This document shows, piece after piece, positions 38,674 to 48,286 of a stretch of 61,421 nt of DNA. Under the pieces are notes generated by a model. It was not told the origin of the DNA and ran no database searches. It saw nothing but the letters and a program-made list of their open reading frames with translations. Numbering within the stretch: position 1 is the first letter of the stretch; the number at the start of each line of letters is the position of its first letter. The translations under genes were made by a program, and so were the position numbers. The stretch is from a virus. The stretch covers positions 1 through 61,421 of the IMG/VR virus record IMGVR_UViG_3300046703_000080; one strand, written 5' to 3'.

Positions 38674-38895
38674 ATGGCAATCAGTAAACCTATGGGCAGC
38701 GTGCCGAGCGGCGCGGAGCATCTGCCTCTCAAGTTCAAGGATGACCAGATCGGCGGCAGCGCCGGGGCCAGCAAGATCGACAGCCCATTTTCCAAGGCTC
38801 TGCCCTTGAAGCCGGCCGACACGGACCCGGGCGGGAGCGCGGGCGCGAGCAAGATCGACTCGCCGTTCACCAAGAGTCTGAAGACGCCGAAGTAA
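38674..38895 (+). CDS. Small protein with twice-repeated GGSAGASKIDSPF, 73 aa
   Basis: AAAGGAAAG precedes ATG at 38674; ATG at 38659 would add five residues. Contains two copies of GGSAGASKIDSPF(S/T)K with the same spacing, a Pro/Ser-rich disordered sequence. Possibly an unstructured head-tail or fibre linker. No family recognised. Confidence 0.5.
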   Translation: MAISKPMGSVPSGAEHLPLKFKDDQIGGSAGASKIDSPFSKALPLKPADTDPGGSAGASKIDSPFTKSLKTPK

Positions 38896-38904
38896 GGGGG
38901 AACC

Positions 38905-40422
38905 GTGAAGCGGCTCCTGCACATCGGCGTCCTGGTTCTACTCCTCTGCCTGCCAATCCTGGCGCGTGAGAAGGCGCAGGGTTACTGCGAAAAGGGCGGG
39001 CAGACCGTCACTGTGTTCGGCTTGGTATCGACCACGACGGTCCAGCGTAGCTATGCCAGTTGCACGGTGACCGTCTACGCAACTGGCGGGACCACCCTGA
39101 GCACCCTCTACAGCGACAACTCCGGCACATCCAAAGCGAACCCCTTCACCGCGGACACGGATGGCTATTGGTCCTTCTACGCGGCCGATGGCCGCTATGA
39201 CGTCAAGTTCAGCGGAGGCGGGATCGCCACGCCATTCACCCGCTCTGACTTCCTGTTGGGAGGGTCTGGATCTGGCGGCGGCGGAATCACTAGCCTTGGC
39301 GGATTGACCGGGGCCACTCAGACCTTCGTCAACGATACGAACGTCACTATGACGTCGGCCACGACCGCGCACACGCTCGGGTGGACCGGCTTACTCGCTG
39401 TGGCGCGCGGCGGAACGGGGGCGGCGACGTTCACGGCGAACGGTGTTGTATTCGGAAGCGGTACATCCGCGCTCGGTGTGACTGCGGCCGGCGCGGCGTA
39501 CCAGCCTTTACGTGTTCCAGCGGGCGGCGGCGCACCAGCTTTCGGTGCTCTGAACATCAGCCAGGCGGCGGCAGTCACAGGTGCTCTCCCACTAGGGAAT
39601 GGCGGAACCGGGCAAATCACCGCGACGGCTGCCTTCGACGCACTTGACCCCCTCACCACCAAAGGAGACACCCTAGTTCACAATGGCACGAACAGTGTCC
39701 GTCAGGGCATCGGCACGAACTACTGGTTTCTCATGGCCGATTCCGCCCAGACGAACGGATTGAAGTGGGCGCAGATCACACTCTCGACGGCGAGCGTCAC
39801 AGGAGTCCTTCCGATAGCCAACGGCGGCACCGGGCAAACATCTCCAATTCCGGCATTCGACGCACTTTCCCCAAGCAGCATCAAAGGTGATCTGATCGTC
39901 AATGACGGCACGCACGATGTGCGAATGCCGGTGGGGGCGACTGACCAAATGGTCTTGGTCGTAGACTCCACACAAGTAAACGGTATCAAGTGGCAGTTAC
40001 CTTCTGCAGTGTGCAGAAAAGACACCGTATTATACACGAATACTGCCTTCGTGGCTGCGAGTACAACTGCTGATGTGACCCTCTTTACGCTTGGTCAATA
40101 CGAGAAGATGACTAGCGTAACCATCAAGCACAGCGCCCAGTTCTCGGACGGCGCCGGGGCGATGTCGCAGGTTACGGTTTCCTCCGGGAAGGCCGGAACG
40201 GTTGACTTTTACACGGCAGCGACGAACATCGGCGAGGCGACGGCGGTTGCCGACACAACCTACCTGGACACAGCCCTCTTCAAGAGCGGCACGATGGCGG
40301 CGGCTGGCCAGGCGGTCTTGGCCCATTTCATCGCAACCGGAGCAGATTTTGGGACAGGAGCGGCGACCTCTTTGACGGGTGGATCTTTGGACATTTGGAG
40401 CTGCTACGTGGCTATCCAATGA
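38905..40422 (+). CDS. Tail-fibre-like protein with signal peptide, 505 aa
   Basis: GTG start with GGGGGAA before it. An N-terminal secretory signal (MKRLLHIGVLVLLLCLPILA then REKAQGYC) is unusual for a virion protein. The body has fibre repeats VARGGTGAATF, LGNGGTGQIT and IANGGTGQTS with DALxPLTTKGDTLVHNG-type linkers seen in phage fibres, and a beta-rich C terminus. Likely host-recognition or surface protein; the signal suggests export before or after infection. Overlaps the next gene's ATG. Confidence 0.65.
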   Translation: MKRLLHIGVLVLLLCLPILAREKAQGYCEKGGQTVTVFGLVSTTTVQRSYASCTVTVYATGGTTLSTLYSDNSGTSKANPFTADTDGYWSFYAADGRYDVKFSGGGIATPFTRSDFLLGGSGSGGGGITSLGGLTGATQTFVNDTNVTMTSATTAHTLGWTGLLAVARGGTGAATFTANGVVFGSGTSALGVTAAGAAYQPLRVPAGGGAPAFGALNISQAAAVTGALPLGNGGTGQITATAAFDALDPLTTKGDTLVHNGTNSVRQGIGTNYWFLMADSAQTNGLKWAQITLSTASVTGVLPIANGGTGQTSPIPAFDALSPSSIKGDLIVNDGTHDVRMPVGATDQMVLVVDSTQVNGIKWQLPSAVCRKDTVLYTNTAFVAASTTADVTLFTLGQYEKMTSVTIKHSAQFSDGAGAMSQVTVSSGKAGTVDFYTAATNIGEATAVADTTYLDTALFKSGTMAAAGQAVLAHFIATGADFGTGAATSLTGGSLDIWSCYVAIQ

Positions 40423-42398
40423 AACGATTTTTGCTGCTACTCGTGTGCGTGCCGTTTTGGTACGGCAGCGCGGACGCCGAGGTGTCGATCACCCCGAGCA
40501 CTCCGCCCGTGGTGAACGTGGGTACCACTTACCAGTTCTCCGCATCAGGTGGCACGGTTACATGGTCGCTTGCGTCGGGCAGTGCCGGGTCTATCAACCC
40601 CTCGACTGGCTTGTACACTGCGCCTAGCACGATTACCCCTAAGAACGTGCGGGCCGGGTGCCAACTCTTGCCGAACGATCACGTATTCAACACGCGCATC
40701 GACGCTCTCCCAAAGCACGCCAGCAGTGACACTTGGATGGCGACGATACCGGATATCGGAGCTACTATCCAGCCCAGCTTTGGACTCACGACGATTACCA
40801 ACGCCACGCCATCTGAAAGCATGGTGTTCCTTTACACGCCGTCGAACAACGGCTCGTTCCAACTCGCAGCCGCGCCTGATCTGTGGCGCGAGAACGGGTA
40901 TTACACTTCGCCCCTCGCGGAGGTTGATCGACACCTCACTGAGATCAACCGCGAGACTTGCACCCTGACGGACATCTATAACAACTACCCTGCGGGTACG
41001 CAGGGGGAGAGTTGCCCAACCTGCACGGCTCAGAGCGGGGTGTCTTATTCGGCCAACTCCTACGATCTGCCCGCCAGTGGAGGCACTGACGCCGCTAGTA
41101 TGTTTCTACAGCCGCTCATCTTGACACTGGCCGACATGCGCCAGGCCGAGATCACCCATGCAATGCGCGTGACTTTGAGCAATAACTACATCGACAACAC
41201 GTTTGTGTGGCCTGCGATGGCGAACGCCGGGGCATGGGGGTCAATCCCCTACGGCTCCCGTTTGCGGCTTAAATCTTCCGTGAACATCAGCGGGTACTCC
41301 GCACTGGCCCAGAAGGTTTTGCTGGCATGGAAACGCTACGGATTGATTGTCTCGGATGGAGGGACTACCTGGGGCGTGCAATCCGACATGGATGTGACCC
41401 AGGACGAGAGTGTACGCACTACATTGCAGGGGTTTGGCGCTATTCGCACTGCGGATTGGGAAATCGTGGACGAGTCTTCGTTGATGGTGAGCTCTACTTC
41501 GGGCCGGGTTAACCCTAGCAATGGGTACGTGACGCCAAGCGATTACGCGGTGGTAGTCGCCACAAACACAGAGAATGCGGAAGACACCGCCTCTATGGCC
41601 GTCTCCCTGCGGGCTGTGGTAGTGGGATCTGACGACCCGGCCATTTGGGTGCAGAGCGGTTCAACGTACACGCTCCCGGTTTGGGTGACAGGCGCAACAA
41701 ATACCGCCGTTACGTGGGCAACCTCGGCGGGAAGCATCACGAGCGGCGGGGTGCTCACCCCGCCCACTGTGAGCGAACCAACCGCAATCACGGTGACGGC
41801 CACCTCGCAAGCCGACAGTACTGCCGTGCGCGACTACGGGGTGACGGTGATGCCAGCGGGGCCGATTCGCATCGACGCGGGAAGCTCCTCGAACTTCACC
41901 GGCTCCGCCGGAACGTGGTGGAAAGACCAGGCGAGCATCGGGACCTACAATCATTTCGACTGCTCCTACCTGGGCCAGAACCCGTGGCCCCAAGACTACA
42001 CGGACATTGGCCTGTTTTACTGGCAGAACGCCTCCATCAATGACTGGCGGTACAGGTTCCATCTGGCCAATGGCACCTACAAGATCACTGCCTTATTTGG
42101 TGAGTGCGGAGAGACGTTACCCAATCCACAGCGCGTGTTTCACTTGGAAGTCAACGGGGTTCGGAAGGTCACGGACTACAACCCCGACGCAGCAGCGGGC
42201 GCGGCATCGACCCCCACGACGGTAGAAATCGCGGGTGTGGCGGTCTCGGACCAGAAGATCGACTTCACGATCCGCCGTCTGGTGTACGCCACCTACGCCA
42301 ATAACCCCGCAGGGCCAATGTTGAGCGGACTACTGATTGAGCAGACGGGTCCGTATCCAACGAGTATTCGAGGTAGGTCAGTGAGAAAAGGTCCATGA
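40419..42398 (+). CDS. Secreted Ig-like/malectin-type adhesin, 659 aa
   Basis: ATG at 40419 overlaps the preceding stop. Signal peptide MKRFLLLLVCVPFWYGSADA. Region 20-70 is an Ig-like beta domain (TYQFSASGGTVTWSLASGS), repeated around residue 420-470 (TNTAVTWATSAGSITSGG). The C-terminal ~170 residues resemble malectin carbohydrate-binding domains (RIDAGSSSNFTGSAGTWW, NGTYKITALFGECGETLP). Such proteins are normally cell-surface; here it lies among tail genes. Either a fibre-tip gene or a host gene captured by the phage. Confidence 0.65.
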   Translation: MKRFLLLLVCVPFWYGSADAEVSITPSTPPVVNVGTTYQFSASGGTVTWSLASGSAGSINPSTGLYTAPSTITPKNVRAGCQLLPNDHVFNTRIDALPKHASSDTWMATIPDIGATIQPSFGLTTITNATPSESMVFLYTPSNNGSFQLAAAPDLWRENGYYTSPLAEVDRHLTEINRETCTLTDIYNNYPAGTQGESCPTCTAQSGVSYSANSYDLPASGGTDAASMFLQPLILTLADMRQAEITHAMRVTLSNNYIDNTFVWPAMANAGAWGSIPYGSRLRLKSSVNISGYSALAQKVLLAWKRYGLIVSDGGTTWGVQSDMDVTQDESVRTTLQGFGAIRTADWEIVDESSLMVSSTSGRVNPSNGYVTPSDYAVVVATNTENAEDTASMAVSLRAVVVGSDDPAIWVQSGSTYTLPVWVTGATNTAVTWATSAGSITSGGVLTPPTVSEPTAITVTATSQADSTAVRDYGVTVMPAGPIRIDAGSSSNFTGSAGTWWKDQASIGTYNHFDCSYLGQNPWPQDYTDIGLFYWQNASINDWRYRFHLANGTYKITALFGECGETLPNPQRVFHLEVNGVRKVTDYNPDAAAGAASTPTTVEIAGVAVSDQKIDFTIRRLVYATYANNPAGPMLSGLLIEQTGPYPTSIRGRSVRKGP

Positions 42399-42402
42399 AG
42401 AG

Positions 42403-43752
42403 ATGGCGTACGCGCACACCGCACTTTCGACGCTGATTGCGGCGCTGGCCGCGAGACTCCACGATACTGCCTACGTTTTCTGGACCGCCGCCGAGCTCCA
42501 AGCCTACCTCCTGGAAGCCCTACGCACCTGGAACGCGGCAGCGGCCTTCTACCGCGACCGGATGACGTTCTCGCTGACCGCCGGAACCTGCTTCTACGAT
42601 CTGGGCTCCGTCACCGGAACCTTGCTGCCGCGAACTGTCACCGATGCCGACGTGATGAAGGACATCGAGTATCACCTCCTGGAACCGGCGGTGGTCGCCA
42701 CCTGGACCGGCACGGAGCAGTTTGTCTTCGCCGACGTTGTGGATGCGCTCCAGCGCCGGCGCAATCAGTTCCTCTTGGAAACCGGCTGCGTTCTCACCCA
42801 CTCTACCCTGCCCTTGACCTCAGACTCCGCTGGACGCCTTGACCTGCTCGATACCGCCGTGGACGTGCGGCGGGCTGCCTTTGGGGACGCAGCCGGAGTC
42901 TACACGCGCTTGTGGCGTGATGACGAATGGGGAATGCAGGCCTTCTCCGCCGGCTGGGAAGGATCCCCCGGGCCTCCGAAGGTCTACTCGATGATCGCCA
43001 CGCCGCCGGTCCGGCTGCAGCTTTCTCCAATTCCCATCGCTACGGGCACCCTGGACCTGCTCACCGTGGACACCGGGGCGGCTCTGGACCCTGCCACAGG
43101 TGTCGTGTTGGGCGTGCCGGATGACTTCGCCTGGGTGGTCAAGTGGGGCGCCCTGGCGGACCTGCTGGGCAAAGACGGTCCAGCTCGAGATCCGGAGCGC
43201 GCGACCTACTGCGAACAGCGGTGGCTGGAAGGCATAGAGCTCGCCCGCTTCGCCACGACCGCCATCCAGGCCCAAATCAACGGCGTCAGGAAGACGATCG
43301 ACACGGTCTCAAACCTGGACAAGTTCCGCGCCGGCTGGCAGGGGGACACCGCCGCGACACCGGATGTGGTCGCCATGGCGGGCCTGAACATGCTCGCAGT
43401 GGCGGATCCTCCCGACGCCGCGCACAGCGTCACCCTGGACGTGGTTCGCAACTTCCCGGTCCCTGCAACGACGGCAGATCAGGTCTTGGTCGGCCGCGAA
43501 CACCTGGACATCATCCTGGATTACGCGGAGCACCTGGCGGCCTTCAAGATGGCCGGCGCGGAGTTCCAGGCCACAGCAGAGCACTACAAGCGATTCTTCC
43601 GGCTGGCCTCCGAGATGAACGACAAGTGGCGTACCGCGGCGGTCTTCGCCGACGTGCTGCATGACAGGACGCGGCAAGAGGAAGAGGCGGTCCCCAGCCG
43701 CAGGCCGGCGCAACCGCTGGGGCTCTCGGCGGACATGGACTCAAATGGCTGA
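42403..43752 (+). CDS. Tail structural protein, 449 aa
   Basis: Begins four bases after the adhesin stop. N-terminal helix-rich region (LSTLIAALAARLHDTAYVFW, FVFADVVDALQRRRNQFLLE), then beta-rich with a helical C-terminal half. Similar layout to tail/adaptor proteins in podovirus-like clusters, but no family assigned. Overlaps the next gene by eight bases. Confidence 0.55.
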   Translation: MAYAHTALSTLIAALAARLHDTAYVFWTAAELQAYLLEALRTWNAAAAFYRDRMTFSLTAGTCFYDLGSVTGTLLPRTVTDADVMKDIEYHLLEPAVVATWTGTEQFVFADVVDALQRRRNQFLLETGCVLTHSTLPLTSDSAGRLDLLDTAVDVRRAAFGDAAGVYTRLWRDDEWGMQAFSAGWEGSPGPPKVYSMIATPPVRLQLSPIPIATGTLDLLTVDTGAALDPATGVVLGVPDDFAWVVKWGALADLLGKDGPARDPERATYCEQRWLEGIELARFATTAIQAQINGVRKTIDTVSNLDKFRAGWQGDTAATPDVVAMAGLNMLAVADPPDAAHSVTLDVVRNFPVPATTADQVLVGREHLDIILDYAEHLAAFKMAGAEFQATAEHYKRFFRLASEMNDKWRTAAVFADVLHDRTRQEEEAVPSRRPAQPLGLSADMDSNG

Positions 43753-46630
43753 GTACGAACGCAAGACGCTGGAGTTCACCTGCCAAGGGATGAATCTGTC
43801 CCGGCCCGTGGACAAGCTGGGCCCGGGAGTCTATCGGTTCCTGAAGAACACTCGGCCAGGCGGCGACAACCAAATCTGGGGTCGCAGCGGAATCGTTGAA
43901 GAGTGCAGCAATCCGGCCACCGACGCCGTCCACACCATCAAGCGGCTTAATGATCCGGTGCCTTCTCCGGCGCAGTACCCGAACTCTTTCAGACCTGAAA
44001 TGCGACTAGTGGGCGCCGGTACGAAGGTCCATTACGCCCTCTTTGCGCTCAATGCCCTGCACGAGTTGGACATCGGCTACAGTGGAGATCCGCTTTCCAT
44101 CTGCGTGGTGAAGCCTGATCGTTCGCCCCGCCCCGTCGCCATCATTGCGGACTCCGTAAAGATGCGGAAGACGAGCACCTCTGCGGCGGTGTATCAAGTG
44201 GGGGTTCCCCCTCCCAACTTCGCCCCAACCGCAAGCTGCCACAACATTTACCCGGATGGACCGGACATAGGGACGAGCGGACTGCCCTATCTTTACCGCT
44301 TCGTGGCGAGACTCGCCGATTGGGACACCGGGGCACTGAGCGCGCCAGGACCGGCGATGCGCGAAGAAGACGGGTTGAAACCGGGCGGCGGAGGACTCGG
44401 AGATCCACCGGCCAGCAGCATCTTGGTCTTAGTCCCCGAGACGTACACCAACAGTGAAGTGAAGACCCTCGATGTGTACCGTTTCGGCGGGAGTCTCGCA
44501 GAGTGGATCTGGGTGGGTTCCTGCGACAACTACCTCGGCGCTCCTTTTACGGACCTCAATTCGGACGCGGATATTGCCGCCAATCCGCGGCTGGAGGTGG
44601 CACCGGATTCGATTCACTATCAACCCTTCCTGACGGTGGACGTACCGCGTTCTGGAACCTGTACCTGCAGTGGTCACACCGTCACATTGGTTGGTGCGTC
44701 CGGAGAGGACGTGTTCAAGGCGTACTCCGCGACCGGGGATGATCCGTACTACGTCGCAGGAAATCAGATTGTGATTGGTGATCGCCTCTGCACCTTCTAT
44801 AAAAGTCCAGCCTCGACAACCTCTGTGGAGGTGGTGGAGGACGTCAGCGACCTTACTGGAACGCTCGGTTGGCAGATGCAGCAGCCTGAGATGGCGCGCA
44901 CTTCCCTGCCCTTTCTCTGGGGTCCGTTCGGCGGCGGGGAAACCGGGACATTCCTGTTCGCCGTTGGGGATACCTTGCTGCCTGGCGGTCTCTACTGGAC
45001 CGAGGGCAATGATCCAGAGAGCCATCCGCCATCCAATGTCCTCGAGATCACCGAACCTACCGAGCGGCTTCAGAACGGCTGCATGTACGATGGGCGGGCC
45101 TACGTCTTCTCGACCGAGCGGATGTTCGCCATCTACCCCTCATTCGGGCAGGCATCGCAGTTTGTCGCGGTGGAAGTGCCTGGATCGCGTGGCCTCTACC
45201 GCCGCTGGGCGCTGTGCTCGAATGGTGCAGCGATCTTCTCGCGGGCGCGCGACGGGATCTATGCCTCAACCGGCGGCGAGTCGGCCTGCATAAGCAATGA
45301 CATCGCAGGCCTGTTCGGAAAGGAACAAAGCGCAGCCGCCTGGAATGCCTTCGACGGTGTGACCGGGTTGACCGTCCCTGTGCCGGACCCAGACGAAGAG
45401 GAAGCGGAGCGGTTGACCTTCGCGGACGGCTACCTGTACTGGGAGTTCATCGGGACCGATGGTGAACGCTACACCATGGTTTACGACGCCGATCCGCGCT
45501 CGCACGGCCGCGGCGACACCCCGGCGGGCTGGATCAGCCTGGACTCCTACACGCCCGGGGTGACACTGCACTACCAGGAAGAGGGCGCCAACGCGCACAC
45601 GGTCCTCCTGGGGACTTCTGACGGGCGCCTGTTCCGCTATGAGGGTTACTCGGACGGTGGCGTGGCGATCGAGGGAGCCGTGCGCGGCTGGGCCTTCGAT
45701 GCTGGGGATCCGCGCGCGCGTAAGCAGTGGGGAGACACCTGGCTGGACTTCGACTCGGACTGCGATCAGATCACCTGGAAGGTCGGATTCGACAACTTCA
45801 CCTTCTTCAGCGACCCGTTTGAGACGACGGTTGACCTCACCGGCCGCCAGCAGGCGATTGGCGACATCAACTCCGGGACCGGGCAGTACGCCGCCAACAT
45901 CGGTGTGGACCTCTCGTGGAGCGCCACGGTAGGCCAGCCGAAGGTCATCGCTTGGCAGCCGGCATGGCTTCCCAAACCCGAGGTCACCGCGAAGCGCGTC
46001 ACTGACTGGACCGACGACGGGTACGCCGGCGACAAGTTCTTCCAAGGTGTCATCCTGACCGGCGACACCTTGGGAGAGGACCGCACACTCCAGATTCAGA
46101 AGGATGGGGCGATTGCGTTGGCCAGTTCCCTAACTGTGAACCACGATGGCGAGCAGCAGAAAGCCTACAGCTTCGTGACGCCCTTCGTAAGCCACATGGT
46201 CCGCTTGCTGCCAACCGACGCGAATTTCTGGCGCTTGACGGGCGCGCGGTGGGTCTGGGAGCCGATGCCAGAACTCACCGAATACTGGCAGACCCAGAAC
46301 ACGAACCTAGACATGGACGGGTTCTTCCATCACCACCACGCCTACATAGCGCTCGCCTCCAGCGCCGCGGTGACTTGGGAGATCCGCGTCGACGGCGTTT
46401 CCTACACCTATACGATTCCTTCGACCGGGGGAGTTCCAGCCAAACCCCACATCATGCTCCAGCCGATGAAGGGCAAGATCGTGGAGTATTACCGGCTGAG
46501 TTGCCCCAGCGGATTCCGCCTGTTCGAGCGTGACTGCGAGGTCTGGGTGAAGCAGTGGGGTGCGGGCGGTCAGTACGTCAAGAAACTTACTTTTGGGGAC
46601 ACGCACAGGGTCAGAGGAGCGGTGATCTGA
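43745..46630 (+). CDS. Large tail nozzle-like (beta-propeller) protein, 961 aa
   Basis: ATG at 43745 lies within the previous gene's end; the longer upstream reading is Arg-rich noise. Long beta-rich protein with repeated blade-like segments (EERPSGREVS-type motifs), LYRRWALCSNGAAIFSRARD and WISLDSYTPGVTLHYQE. Size and position match the nozzle/tubular protein B of short-tailed phages, which seals and guides DNA. No catalytic motifs visible. Confidence 0.6.
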   Translation: MAEYERKTLEFTCQGMNLSRPVDKLGPGVYRFLKNTRPGGDNQIWGRSGIVEECSNPATDAVHTIKRLNDPVPSPAQYPNSFRPEMRLVGAGTKVHYALFALNALHELDIGYSGDPLSICVVKPDRSPRPVAIIADSVKMRKTSTSAAVYQVGVPPPNFAPTASCHNIYPDGPDIGTSGLPYLYRFVARLADWDTGALSAPGPAMREEDGLKPGGGGLGDPPASSILVLVPETYTNSEVKTLDVYRFGGSLAEWIWVGSCDNYLGAPFTDLNSDADIAANPRLEVAPDSIHYQPFLTVDVPRSGTCTCSGHTVTLVGASGEDVFKAYSATGDDPYYVAGNQIVIGDRLCTFYKSPASTTSVEVVEDVSDLTGTLGWQMQQPEMARTSLPFLWGPFGGGETGTFLFAVGDTLLPGGLYWTEGNDPESHPPSNVLEITEPTERLQNGCMYDGRAYVFSTERMFAIYPSFGQASQFVAVEVPGSRGLYRRWALCSNGAAIFSRARDGIYASTGGESACISNDIAGLFGKEQSAAAWNAFDGVTGLTVPVPDPDEEEAERLTFADGYLYWEFIGTDGERYTMVYDADPRSHGRGDTPAGWISLDSYTPGVTLHYQEEGANAHTVLLGTSDGRLFRYEGYSDGGVAIEGAVRGWAFDAGDPRARKQWGDTWLDFDSDCDQITWKVGFDNFTFFSDPFETTVDLTGRQQAIGDINSGTGQYAANIGVDLSWSATVGQPKVIAWQPAWLPKPEVTAKRVTDWTDDGYAGDKFFQGVILTGDTLGEDRTLQIQKDGAIALASSLTVNHDGEQQKAYSFVTPFVSHMVRLLPTDANFWRLTGARWVWEPMPELTEYWQTQNTNLDMDGFFHHHHAYIALASSAAVTWEIRVDGVSYTYTIPSTGGVPAKPHIMLQPMKGKIVEYYRLSCPSGFRLFERDCEVWVKQWGAGGQYVKKLTFGDTHRVRGAVI

Positions 46631-48285
46631 TGCCGAACCTGAGCAAAGCCTTCTGGACAGTCACGGTAGACAGCATTGAGTTGGGTTCGGGGGCGAACCT
46701 CGTCAATGGCGACTATACCCTGGCGAATCGCTGGAAGAGCGCGGAGTCGGGATGGCCGCACTGGTTCAGCGTCGATCTGGGAGCGGTCTGTAGCTTCGAC
46801 AGCTTTGTATATTACCCGTGGGTTGGCGGCAAACCCTACACAGTTGAATTGTACATTTCCGATGACGGAATCAACTGGGGGACTGCGGTGGGTTCGGATG
46901 ACTGGGAACTCAAGAGCGGCCCAGACGGAGATTCAGCCTTTTATATAATGATGCCGCGGCAGACGGCCCGGTATGTCAAATTTGTGGGGGTTACCGGACC
47001 AGCCGGAGGCGGACAAAACCGCGCCATGCAGTGCTGCCAGATCGACCTGATTCTGGAGCAGGGACACAACCGCTATGGTTGGACCGCTACGGCGTCAAGC
47101 CAGTTAGACGCCGGAAGCGGGCCGGAACGGGCATTGGACGAGTATAACCGCAACTCCGCTTACAGTTATTGGGTTTCTGGTGATTCGGTCGCTCCCGGGA
47201 ACATCCTCTTTCCCCATTGGATCGCTGTAGACATGCAGACGCCGCACGCCTGTAACTACATCAAGTACACTACAAGCACCATCGGTTCTCAAACGAATCC
47301 TTCGCTCGTGCGAGCCTATATCTCCGACAAAGGAAGTGACTGGACGCAAGTAGGAGAACAGGTATGGCCCCTTGACCGGCGTACCCAGTGGGTCTATTTC
47401 GAGAACGCGGACCATGTCCTCGTTACGCACACTTGTCGCTACTTCAAGTTGGAGGGGGTCACCGATGAAGGGCACGAGGGCAACAGCATCGGTCGAATGA
47501 TTTGCGCCGAAATCTACTCCGGGGAATTACACGAGGACGATGACTATAAGGTGTACAGAAAAGTTCACCCAACCGTTTTGGAAGACCTGACTCCCCAAAT
47601 CGACCCTAGCCACATCTGGGGGACTGTCGAATATCTATCTGTTGTGGCAACCGGGGACGATCCCCAAGCGGCGCACGTTCGGGCAAAGATCAAACTATGG
47701 ATGACTAACTCCCTAGCCTTCTACTCGGAATTTCTTTGTAGTGGTTTTGATTTCCCCGAGGGTTGGAAGGATCTGCCGCTGGAGAGCATCTCGGTTGTAG
47801 CCGAGGGCCAGCACTACAATGCTGCCGTCGTCTTCAGTTCTTCCGTGGGTAGTTTGGCTCCCGTGCGAGGTTCAGCGCAGAATATTCTGGTTGATTCGTG
47901 GTCCTGGTCTGTTGACTCCGGGGAATGGCTTGTCATGAGGCAAAATAAGGCCTATGACATTCTATCCGGATGGTACGATGTAGTTACTGCTGAGTACCTG
48001 GAAACGTGTTATTCCAGCTTCTACATCATGCAGTCATTGATGAGAACGGCGCCTTCGCACAACGACGCCGACTGTACAAGACTGCTTCTTGACGATCATT
48101 ACTTTCTGCTGGTTTACGGAGCGACCTACGTTCCGCCGGGAACCCCTCCTACTCCGCCTCCGCCAGTCACGCCACCTGGAGGGCAACCGCCCTGGCCGCG
48201 ACCCGAAGCTCCGCATTGTTTATTGAACGCGGCACCGGGAATCGTGCCGGATTTCACTGTGGTTGGACAGCCACTGGAGCCTTGA
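46630..48285 (+). CDS. Discoidin-like (F5/8 type C) tail protein, 551 aa
   Basis: ATG at 46630 overlaps the previous stop. Two copies of a galactose-binding-like domain: first around residues 20-140 (WFSVDLGAVCSFDSF, RYVKFVGVTGPAGGG), second 150-290 (WIAVDMQTPHACNYI, CRYFKLEGVTDEGHE). C-terminal ~200 residues are unrelated beta-rich. Probably binds host surface sugar. Confidence 0.75.
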   Translation: MPNLSKAFWTVTVDSIELGSGANLVNGDYTLANRWKSAESGWPHWFSVDLGAVCSFDSFVYYPWVGGKPYTVELYISDDGINWGTAVGSDDWELKSGPDGDSAFYIMMPRQTARYVKFVGVTGPAGGGQNRAMQCCQIDLILEQGHNRYGWTATASSQLDAGSGPERALDEYNRNSAYSYWVSGDSVAPGNILFPHWIAVDMQTPHACNYIKYTTSTIGSQTNPSLVRAYISDKGSDWTQVGEQVWPLDRRTQWVYFENADHVLVTHTCRYFKLEGVTDEGHEGNSIGRMICAEIYSGELHEDDDYKVYRKVHPTVLEDLTPQIDPSHIWGTVEYLSVVATGDDPQAAHVRAKIKLWMTNSLAFYSEFLCSGFDFPEGWKDLPLESISVVAEGQHYNAAVVFSSSVGSLAPVRGSAQNILVDSWSWSVDSGEWLVMRQNKAYDILSGWYDVVTAEYLETCYSSFYIMQSLMRTAPSHNDADCTRLLLDDHYFLLVYGATYVPPGTPPTPPPPVTPPGGQPPWPRPEAPHCLLNAAPGIVPDFTVVGQPLEP

Positions 48286-48286
48286 T

